DNA of 5,161 bases from Armatimonadota bacterium (GTDB taxonomy: Bacteria; Armatimonadota; Fimbriimonadia; Fimbriimonadales; Fimbriimonadaceae), in the NCBI GenBank assembly GCA_003516955.1, contig DPBN01000035.1, positions 1 through 5,161 of the forward strand, in the 5' to 3' direction. The notes below the pieces were generated by a model, which was not told the DNA's origin, did no database searches, and saw only the letters and a list, made by a program, of their open reading frames with translations. Below are positions 1-4,754 of the stretch, in pieces. A program made the translations under genes and the position numbers. Each line of letters opens with the position of its first letter. Positions within the stretch are counted from its first letter, which is position 1.

Positions 1-674
1 CCGAGCGCCCGGCAGGCGGCCTCCGACGGATCCGGAGACGCCAGCGAGATCACCCGCTGGGACTCCTTCGGCAGGGCGCCGCGGACCGTGACGGTTCGTC
101 CTTGCAGGTCGTAGCTCACTCGCAGCGGCTTTTCGTCCGGCAGGTAGATCAGACGAACGCCGCAAGAGGGGCTCCGCAGGGACACGCCCTTGGAATCCGC
201 CCAGACTTCGAAGCCGCCACGATCCACGCTCCAAGCCTCGATCTGCGCCGCATAGCGGGCGGTCAGGTAGCCATGGTTCCATCCCTGGGGCACGCCGGGC
301 GCGTAGGCCTGCGCGACTCGGATGCGGGTCCTGCGTCCCACTCCCAGCCTCTTGCCGACCGCGGCCAGCTTCTCGCTGTCCAGCGTGGGGTCTCCGGGCG
401 CGTCCACCCAGATCTCGCCGCCGACCTTAAAGAACCGGGTGCGATAGCGGAAGTCCGGCCCCAATCGGTGCAGGGCATAAGCCACCGTGAACAGCTTCAG
501 GTTGCTTGCGGGCATCACGCGGGTTGACTCAGCATTCGCGAGCAGGAGCTCGCCCCGGTCGTTGGCGACCGCCACGGAGACGATGGCCCCTTTGAGCGCA
601 GGGTCCTGCAGGAGCTCCTGGAGCGGCTCGAAGCGCGCCGAGCCGAGCAACAGCAAGGTCAGTCCGGCCAGCAT
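1..674 (-). CDS. dacB: D-alanyl-D-alanine carboxypeptidase/endopeptidase, PBP4 type (peptidase S13), C-terminus missing at window edge
   Basis: This is the N-terminal 224 residues of a penicillin-binding protein that removes the terminal D-Ala of peptidoglycan stem peptides or cuts D-Ala-mDAP cross-links in the periplasm. Direct evidence is the block PASNLKL, giving an SxxK active site with Ser57 (codon 504-506) and Lys60, followed by a family-like stretch LGPDFRYRT (71-79). The GDPTL motif follows at 94-98, and AQIEAWSVD (143-151) matches the conserved segment before the family's inserted domain. The SxN and KTG boxes lie beyond position 1, so catalytic completeness cannot be judged; E. coli PBP4 is about 477 aa. 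The ATG at 672-674 is fixed by a strong Shine-Dalgarno. The N-terminus is hydrophobic (LAGLTLLLLGSA) but unusually short and lacks a basic residue, so the export signal is weak. The gene starts 4 nt after the HEAT-like gene, so translational coupling is likely. Family assignment is firm; the split between carboxypeptidase and endopeptidase activity is inference. Confidence 0.93.
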   Translation of the reverse strand, partial: MLAGLTLLLLGSARFEPLQELLQDPALKGAIVSVAVANDRGELLLANAESTRVMPASNLKLFTVAYALHRLGPDFRYRTRFFKVGGEIWVDAPGDPTLDSEKLAAVGKRLGVGRRTRIRVAQAYAPGVPQGWNHGYLTARYAAQIEAWSVDRGGFEVWADSKGVSLRSPSCGVRLIYLPDEKPLRVSYDLQGRTVTVRGALPKESQRVISLASPDPSEAACRAL

Positions 675-678
675 CGGT

Positions 679-1677
679 TCAGACCTCCTCCTCTGGGAAA
701 ACGGGGTCCGGGCCATGGTCGCGCCCGGCCTCCAGGTCGTCGGCCATGGCGGCCGCATAGCGCCGCAGGATCGGCTCCGGGTCGTTGAGGCTGGCTTCCC
801 GGAGCCTTTCGACGATCTCCCGCAAGGCGGGTGGATGCCACTCGACCACGTGGAAGACGCCGTGCATCGCCGCGCGGCGCCCGTACTTGCTCGGCGCGTG
901 GAAGCACTCCAGCAGCACCTCCTTGCCGATCTGCCCCGGCAGGTGCCCACCGATCACCACGCCGGCCTTGTAAATGGCCCGGGCGTAGTCGTCGGCCGCG
1001 TTCCACAGAAGATCCCGCATCGCGGCGATCGCTTCCCTTTGGTCGTTCTCGTCGGGGAGGATCAGCGAGATGTCCTCCATCATGTCCAGCACGCACCACT
1101 GCGCCGACCGGCGGTGAGGATGGCGGTCGTCGCGCAGGATGTGGATGAGCGCGGGGCCGAACACGCCCAGGCTGGCGTGCTTCTCGATCTCGAGCTTGGC
1201 CTCGTAGGCTACGTCGCGGTCCGGGCAGTAGAGAAGCCGCACGAGGTCCTGCGGAGCGAGGTCGGAGATTCTGCCCACGAAGCGGCCGGGGAAGCCGAGG
1301 GTCTTGCCGATGGCCAGCTGCCGGCGGAACAGCGGCTCCCCGGCCTTCTGCAGCCTACGCAGCATCTCCTCGACGGTGTCGCCCCTGGCCTCGTGCCAGC
1401 ACTTCTCGCATCGTCCGAAGACGCCGTGGGGGGTGTGCGCGACCCGGACGGGGAACTTCTCACCATGCGCCTCATACTCGGCCCGGTCGGTCCACGACTT
1501 GGCGGGGATGTGGTATTGGTGGCTGATCGCCTTGGGGGGCCAGGAGAAGGGCACCCGGTGCTTCGGCCTCACGGGTTTCGTGGAGCCGTGGTTCTCCTCG
1601 ACGGCCTGCTCGATGAACTCCTTCAGGTCCGCGAGGATCTGCTCCGGCGAAGGCAGGTTCTCCGTGGGATGCGGCAT
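679..1677 (-). CDS. Protein of unknown function: N-terminal CxxC region and C-terminal HEAT-like helical repeats
   Basis: I do not recognise a named family for this 332-aa protein. Residues 1-30 look helical and acidic. Residues 38-80 are rich in Pro, His and aromatics (HRVPFSWPPKAISHQYHIP). Residues 88-95 read GRCEKCWH, with a single CxxC (Cys90, Cys93) and a following His that could bind metal or form a disulfide. From about 140 to 315 the protein is a series of amphipathic helix pairs with HEAT/ARM-like spacing, for example PQDLVRLLYCPDRDVAYEA and EPILRRYAAAMADDLEAG, suggesting a protein-binding solenoid. There is no signal peptide or membrane segment, so it is probably cytoplasmic. The ATG is the first possible start because an in-frame TAG lies three codons upstream (1684-1686). 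Its ribosome site is weak (GAGAG close to the ATG). The stop is 4 nt from dacB, so the two probably share an mRNA. Codon pattern and clean length support a real gene; its role is unknown. Confidence 0.85.
   Translation of the reverse strand: MPHPTENLPSPEQILADLKEFIEQAVEENHGSTKPVRPKHRVPFSWPPKAISHQYHIPAKSWTDRAEYEAHGEKFPVRVAHTPHGVFGRCEKCWHEARGDTVEEMLRRLQKAGEPLFRRQLAIGKTLGFPGRFVGRISDLAPQDLVRLLYCPDRDVAYEAKLEIEKHASLGVFGPALIHILRDDRHPHRRSAQWCVLDMMEDISLILPDENDQREAIAAMRDLLWNAADDYARAIYKAGVVIGGHLPGQIGKEVLLECFHAPSKYGRRAAMHGVFHVVEWHPPALREIVERLREASLNDPEPILRRYAAAMADDLEAGRDHGPDPVFPEEEV
683..689 (-). promoter_or_regulatory. Strong ribosome binding site of dacB inside the upstream gene
   Basis: On the minus strand the sequence reads AGGAGGT, followed by 8 nt and the dacB ATG. 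It is a near-perfect anti-16S match and is formed by the Glu-Glu-Val codons at the very end of the HEAT-like gene. It decides the dacB start: no ATG, GTG or TTG lies in frame nearby upstream. Confidence 0.85.
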
Positions 1678-1745
1678 CGCTCTCTAGGCTACCCCCGCCC
1701 GAGCCTTCTCGCGGGACGCGCCGCGGAGCGGAAGGGAACAGGAAA

Positions 1746-1765
1746 CGGGGGCCCGATGGCCCCCG
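1746..1765 (-). terminator. Hairpin terminator after the sorted secreted-protein gene
   Basis: A perfect 8-bp GC stem (1746-1753 pairing with 1758-1765) encloses a 4-nt loop. On the minus strand it is followed by TTTCCTGTTCCCTT, a broken but T-rich tail (8 of 14). It sits 29 nt past the stop of the secreted-protein gene and about 70 nt before the next start, where an intrinsic terminator would be expected. The tail on the plus strand is not T-rich, so it should act only leftward. I see no clear -35/-10 pair for the HEAT-like gene in 1678-1745, though a promoter must exist there if termination is efficient. Confidence 0.65.
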
Positions 1766-1794
1766 CAGGAGAGGATGTCCCCGATGGGACGGTT

Positions 1795-2427
1795 TCAGGA
1801 ACGGCTTCGGCGCCGACGGGCCAAGAGGCCGAGGGCGAACGGCACTGCGGCCAGGGGGCCGGGCACCGCGGGGACGCCTGACTTCTCGAACCGGACGTTG
1901 TCGAAGTAGATGTTGTTCAGGCCCTGGTAGCCGACGCTTCCGAACAACACCGAGCGGATGGGCGTCGGCGAGCTCAAACCGAGGGTCACGAAGTCTCCGC
2001 TTCCGAGCGAGCGGCTGCTGTCGTAGAAGTGGCTGACCATGCCCAGGAACGACCCTGTGCCGTCGAGGCCAGAGAAGGCCTGCAGGTAGATGTTGTCGTC
2101 GTCCGCGCCGAAGTCGCCGAAGTCGATGGAGATCCAAGAGAGCCCGTGGCTGAAGTTTCCAGTCGTCGGGCCGCTCGCGCTCGACGTTCCGCCGCTCCAG
2201 ATGGATCTCGAGCCCCAGGAGGCTGGCGCGCCGTAGAACGAGAGGTTCTGCACATTGAGGACGTCGGTGCCGCCGTTGAAGAAGGTGGCCGTGACACCCT
2301 GATCGGTGGCGCTGACGAGGGGAGTGTAGCCCTCGGCCTGCGACTCGAAATCGATCACAGCCAGAGCCCGGGCACCGAGGAATCCCAAGGTCAAGGCGGG
2401 CAACGCCCGCAGAAGCAAAGTCTTCAT
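1795..2427 (-). CDS. Secreted protein with PEP-CTERM-like (VPGP) exosortase sorting tail
   Basis: This 210-aa protein begins with a classic signal peptide (MKTLLLRALPALTLGFLGARALA, likely cut after Ala23). Its middle (about 24-182) is Gly/Ser/Asp/aromatic-rich and predicted to be mostly beta strand, like the jelly-roll domains common in PEP-CTERM proteins. NNIYFDNVRFE (171-181) resembles the usual closing strand. The C-terminus has the tripartite sorting architecture: a VPGP motif (188-191), a hydrophobic stretch LAAVPFALGLLA (192-203), then a basic tail RRRRSRS. PGP replaces the usual PEP. By family knowledge, such tails are recognised by exosortase (EpsH/XrtA-type) at the inner membrane and the protein is exported to the surface or matrix; no exosortase is in the window. 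The start is supported by AGGAG 7 nt upstream and an in-frame TGA six codons before the ATG. The ligand or role of the beta domain is unknown. Confidence 0.88.
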   Translation of the reverse strand: MKTLLLRALPALTLGFLGARALAVIDFESQAEGYTPLVSATDQGVTATFFNGGTDVLNVQNLSFYGAPASWGSRSIWSGGTSSASGPTTGNFSHGLSWISIDFGDFGADDDNIYLQAFSGLDGTGSFLGMVSHFYDSSRSLGSGDFVTLGLSSPTPIRSVLFGSVGYQGLNNIYFDNVRFEKSGVPAVPGPLAAVPFALGLLARRRRSRS

Positions 2428-2434
2428 TTGTGTG

Positions 2435-2439
2435 CTCCT
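2435..2439 (-). promoter_or_regulatory. Ribosome binding site of the sorted secreted protein
   Basis: AGGAG on the minus strand with a 7-nt spacer to the ATG, within an A-rich context (GAAAAGGAGCACACAA). It confirms the start that gives an intact signal peptide. Confidence 0.75.
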
Positions 2440-2444
2440 TTTCG

Positions 2445-2480
2445 CTCAAACAAGCAAGCGAAGAACACAACAACTTTATC
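2445..2480 (-). promoter_or_regulatory. AT-richer leader, possible promoter of the sorted secreted-protein gene
   Basis: This stretch is clearly richer in A and T than the rest of the window and lies just upstream of the secreted-protein gene, suggesting a promoter or 5' leader. The best sigma70-like pair on the minus strand is TTGTTG (2468-2473) and TTTGAG (2445-2450) with a 17-nt spacer, but each hexamer matches only about half of the consensus. GATAAAGT (2473-2480) is another possible -10. The assignment rests mainly on composition and position. Confidence 0.3.
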
Positions 2481-2509
2481 CGCCTTCGTCCCTCCGAGAT
2501 CCGGTTTGG

Positions 2510-2531
2510 GGCCAAACGGGGTCTTTGGGCC
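2510..2531 (-). terminator. Weak hairpin just after namZ
   Basis: GGCCAAA (2510-2516) can pair with TTTGGGCC (2524-2531) around a 7-nt loop with one bulged G. It lies in the 114-nt gap after the namZ stop. No T-run follows on the minus strand, so termination is uncertain; it may only protect the mRNA 3' end. The namZ/secreted-protein boundary could therefore be read through. Confidence 0.3.
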
Positions 2532-2541
2532 CTGTCCGAGG

Positions 2542-3714
2542 CTAGGTCCCGTACAGTCTCGCGTCGGCGAGCTCCGGCTCGAACTCGGAGGCCTCTTCAT
2601 CGAGCCTCTGGACGATCGAGGCCAACGGTTCGTCGGATTCAAGTGCGGAACGCACCCACCCGTTGCCCAACAGAATCTCGATGGGAAGCTTCTCGTACTC
2701 GTACTCGTAGGGCGGCGGGTTCCACCGGAAGTCGTTGGGGGCCTGCCTCAGCGCCACGCGCAGCACCGCGAGGCCCGCATGCATCGCGTGGAACGATGAG
2801 CGGTCCGTCACGTGGAGAAAGCCTCCGCCGCACAGCCTCTCCGCGTGCTTGTTGAACGTCGGCTTGAAGACCACCGGTCGGAACCACGCTCCGGGAACGT
2901 TCAGCGAGTTCAGCTCCTCGCAGAAGCGCCAAGCGTCCAACCAGGGCGCGCCGAACATCTCGAACGGGCGGGTGGTGCCTCGGCCCTCGCTCAGGTTGGT
3001 GCCTTCAAGGAGGCAGAGCCCGGGGTAGACCAGCGCCGTGTCCGGGGTTGGCATGTTCGGGGACGGCAACGCCCAGGGCACGCCCGTCTCCTCGAACCTC
3101 ATCTCCCGGACCCAGCCGTGCATCGGCACGACTTCCAGAAGGCTCCTGGGGTAGTGCCGCCGACGGAACAGGAGCGCCAACTCGCCCATCGTCAGTCCGT
3201 GCCGCGCCGGCAGAGGGTGCAGACCCACGAAGCTCGCGTAGCCGGGGTCCAGGACGCCTCCCTCCACCTTTCCACCGATCGGGTTGGGCCGATCCAAGAC
3301 CGCGACCCGCAGACCCAAGGGCGCGCAGGCCTTCATGCAGAGGGCGAGGGTCCACATGAAGGTGTAGTAGCGCGAACCGACGTCCTGGAGGTCGATGACC
3401 AACACGTCGAGGCCGGCCAGCATCTCAGGCGTCGGTTCGCGGTGCTCGCCATAGAGGCTGTGGAAGGGGATGCCCGTCCTCGGGTCCCGATACCCCTCCC
3501 ATTCGATCATGTTGTCCTGGGTGTGGCCCCAGATGCCGTGCTGAGGGCCGAAAGCGGCGCGAACATCCACACTCGCCGCCAGCATCTCGTCCAGAACGTG
3601 GATGAACCGCGAGGAGACGGAGGCCTGGTTGCACACGAGGCCAACCCGGAGCCCTCGCAGCGCGACGAACCCGTCCGCCACCCACCGATCCAGCCCGGAA
3701 AGAACTCTGCCCAT
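2542..3714 (-). CDS. namZ: Exo-beta-N-acetylmuramidase NamZ-type (DUF1343, GH171)
   Basis: The product (390 aa) belongs to the DUF1343 family, whose characterised member, B. subtilis NamZ (formerly YbbC), releases MurNAc from the non-reducing ends of peptidoglycan fragments. Family hallmarks are in order: GLRVGLVCNQASV (21-33), FGPQHGIWG (55-63), TQDNMIEWEG (65-74), SLYGEHREPT (86-95), DVLVIDLQDVGSRYYT (103-118), LDRPNPIGG (140-148), RHGLTMGELA (171-180), PSPNMPT (217-223), YPGLCLLEGTNLSEGRGTT (230-248) and FGAPWLD (254-260). The TQDN form replaces the more usual AGEKV form, marking a distinct subclade. Length is full and nothing appears broken. No signal peptide is present: the protein starts directly at the first domain, and between an in-frame TGA inside the upstream gene and this ATG there is no ATG, GTG or TTG. 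The only ribosome-site-like sequence, GAAGGG, abuts the ATG, so translation may depend on coupling to the UroD-like gene 28 nt upstream. Family is certain; activity on MurNAc is inferred from the family. Confidence 0.93.
   Translation of the reverse strand: MGRVLSGLDRWVADGFVALRGLRVGLVCNQASVSSRFIHVLDEMLAASVDVRAAFGPQHGIWGHTQDNMIEWEGYRDPRTGIPFHSLYGEHREPTPEMLAGLDVLVIDLQDVGSRYYTFMWTLALCMKACAPLGLRVAVLDRPNPIGGKVEGGVLDPGYASFVGLHPLPARHGLTMGELALLFRRRHYPRSLLEVVPMHGWVREMRFEETGVPWALPSPNMPTPDTALVYPGLCLLEGTNLSEGRGTTRPFEMFGAPWLDAWRFCEELNSLNVPGAWFRPVVFKPTFNKHAERLCGGGFLHVTDRSSFHAMHAGLAVLRVALRQAPNDFRWNPPPYEYEYEKLPIEILLGNGWVRSALESDEPLASIVQRLDEEASEFEPELADARLYGT
2692..2709 (-). repeat. Three tandem copies of a 6-bp unit in namZ
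   Basis: The plus strand has CTCGTA three times without mismatch. It encodes Tyr-Glu-Tyr-Glu-Tyr-Glu in the C-terminal part of NamZ (residues 336-341), just before KLPIEILLGNG. Repeat length changes here would stay in frame. Confidence 0.8.
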
Positions 3715-3742
3715 CCCTTCGGGAGTATGGCGCAGGCGCGCC

Positions 3743-4696
3743 TCAGTCGCGGATGCCCTCGCGGCGCCAGACGTCGAGGATCAGCTCATAGCGTTCGAGA
3801 GCCATCCCCGTGTAGACGCAGTTGCTGGTGCTGAACACGTATCCCGGAGCCTTCTTGCCCTCGACGCAGGCGTAGCGGGCAGACTCGATGCACTCCACGT
3901 CGGTGCCGGTCTGCAGCTTGCCGCAGTCGACGTTGCCGATCAGACAGACCCGGTCTCCGACGCGGCGGACGACCTCCGCGATGTCCACTCCTCCCTGCGG
4001 ATCGAGGGAGTGGAGCGCATGGGGGTTCGCGTCCACCAGCCTGTCCAGGATCGGCATGATGTTTCCATCCGTGTGCTTGATCGTGTAGAACCCCATCTCG
4101 CGGTAGGCGGCGATGGCCTGCTTCAGGTAGGGAAGGACGAACCGGTCGAACCAGGGCAGGGGGAGAAAGGAGCCCGTGTTGAAGCAGTAGTCGGAGCAGA
4201 GCGCGAATCCGTCCAGGGCGCCGTGCCGGCGGAGCCGTTCCGCGTGGCGGACCGCGCTCTCCAGGCTGCGGGCCGCTTGGTCCTCCACCTTCTCCGGCTC
4301 CTCCGCCATGCGCAGGCTCATCTCCTCCATGCCGGCGCCGTCGGGGATGGCGAAGGTCGGGTCGCCGTGCATCATCAGGAAGTACCTATCCCCGCTGAGC
4401 TCGCGGATCTCGTCCAGCAGACGCATCTGCTCGTCCGGCGTTCCGGGGTTGGGGTGGACGAAGATCGCGTCGTGCTCGAACCGCTCCGCCGTGGCGACAT
4501 AGAGCTCGGCTTGGTCGCGTCGGTGCAGACGTTTCTCCTTGTCGCTCATCTGATCCCACTGGTAGTAGGCCCGGTGGCTGGGATGCACCTTGCCGAAGGC
4601 CTCCATGGTCAAGAAGAACACGAGCTCGAAGTGGGGGACCCGGCCAGGCAAGGGCCGGCGCTCCAAGGCTGCGATGAAGCGTTCGCGGGGAGTCAT
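3743..4696 (-). CDS. UroD/MtaA-superfamily protein (uroporphyrinogen decarboxylase-like), substrate unknown
   Basis: The 317-aa protein opens with MTPRERFIAALERRPLPGRVP, the typical start of UroD-family proteins outside true HemE. It continues with GDPTFAIPDG (111-120), SDYCFNTGSFLPLPWFDRFVLPYLK (168-192), HTDGNIMPILD (208-218), HSLDPQGGVDIAEV (229-242) and IGNVDCGKLQTGT (253-265). This pattern matches the branch related to the corrinoid:CoM methyltransferases MtaA/MtbA and CmuA rather than HemE. In MtaA-type enzymes a His-x-Cys plus a later Cys bind zinc. Here the pair reads His208-Thr-Asp210, while Cys293 (SNCVYTGM) could be the later ligand, so metal binding may be altered. No corrinoid protein or MtaB partner is in the window, so methyl transfer is not established; many homologues are uncharacterised and may act on sugar or small-molecule substrates. 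There is no Shine-Dalgarno; the start is set by family alignment. It lies between dapA (58 nt) and namZ (28 nt), probably in one operon. Confidence 0.88.
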   Translation of the reverse strand: MTPRERFIAALERRPLPGRVPHFELVFFLTMEAFGKVHPSHRAYYQWDQMSDKEKRLHRRDQAELYVATAERFEHDAIFVHPNPGTPDEQMRLLDEIRELSGDRYFLMMHGDPTFAIPDGAGMEEMSLRMAEEPEKVEDQAARSLESAVRHAERLRRHGALDGFALCSDYCFNTGSFLPLPWFDRFVLPYLKQAIAAYREMGFYTIKHTDGNIMPILDRLVDANPHALHSLDPQGGVDIAEVVRRVGDRVCLIGNVDCGKLQTGTDVECIESARYACVEGKKAPGYVFSTSNCVYTGMALERYELILDVWRREGIRD

Positions 4697-4703
4697 CGGG
4701 CGC

Positions 4704-4709
4704 GGTATA
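4704..4709 (-). promoter_or_regulatory. Possible -10 element for a leaderless uroD-like mRNA
   Basis: On the minus strand TATACC (inside the palindrome GGTATACC, 4704-4711) lies 7 nt before the ATG, the spacing at which transcription would begin at the start codon itself. The gene has no Shine-Dalgarno, which fits a leaderless message. No -35 match is visible. This is a suggestion from spacing only. Confidence 0.25.
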
Positions 4710-4715
4710 CCCCGC

Positions 4716-4739
4716 GGCCCCTGGGGCCGACCCCGGGGC
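4716..4739. repeat. GC-rich dyad symmetry between dapA and the uroD-like gene
   Basis: The segment contains overlapping inverted repeats: GGCCCC-T-GGGGCC (4716-4728), GGGG-CCGA-CCCC (4723-4734) and an outer GCCCC (4717-4721) with GGGGC (4735-4739). The RNA could adopt competing stems. No T-run follows on the minus strand, so it is not a standard intrinsic terminator. It may be an attenuator, a processing or stabilising stem, or simply a product of extreme GC content. Confidence 0.45.
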
Positions 4740-4754
4740 TGCGAACCTTGCCCG

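Noticed and set aside
487..1881. Long plus-strand open frame (464 codons) opposite the HEAT-like gene and dacB
   Set aside because: It is antisense to genes with firm family or start evidence, shows no recognisable domain, and runs across an intergenic gap and a terminator hairpin. Long antisense open frames are common at this GC content.
1472..2515. Minus-strand open frame of 347 codons in another frame across the secreted-protein gene
   Set aside because: It passes through the terminator, the signal peptide and the sorting tail of a convincing gene in a different frame, and its Arg/Pro-rich product matches no family.
3729..3742. Small hairpin GGCGC-AGGC-GCGCC between the uroD-like gene and namZ
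   Set aside because: Only 5 bp of stem and no T-run, in a 28-nt spacer of GC-rich sequence; expected by chance and not a terminator.
2812..3834. Plus-strand open frame of 340 codons opposite namZ
   Set aside because: Antisense to strongly conserved NamZ motifs and without a recognisable domain; a shadow of the namZ codon pattern.
3743..4696. True uroporphyrinogen decarboxylase (HemE) of haem synthesis
   Set aside because: The N-terminus, the HTDGN segment and the late Cys resemble the MtaA-like branch, and I do not see the HemE-specific N-terminal RQAGR-type signature; no haem gene is nearby.
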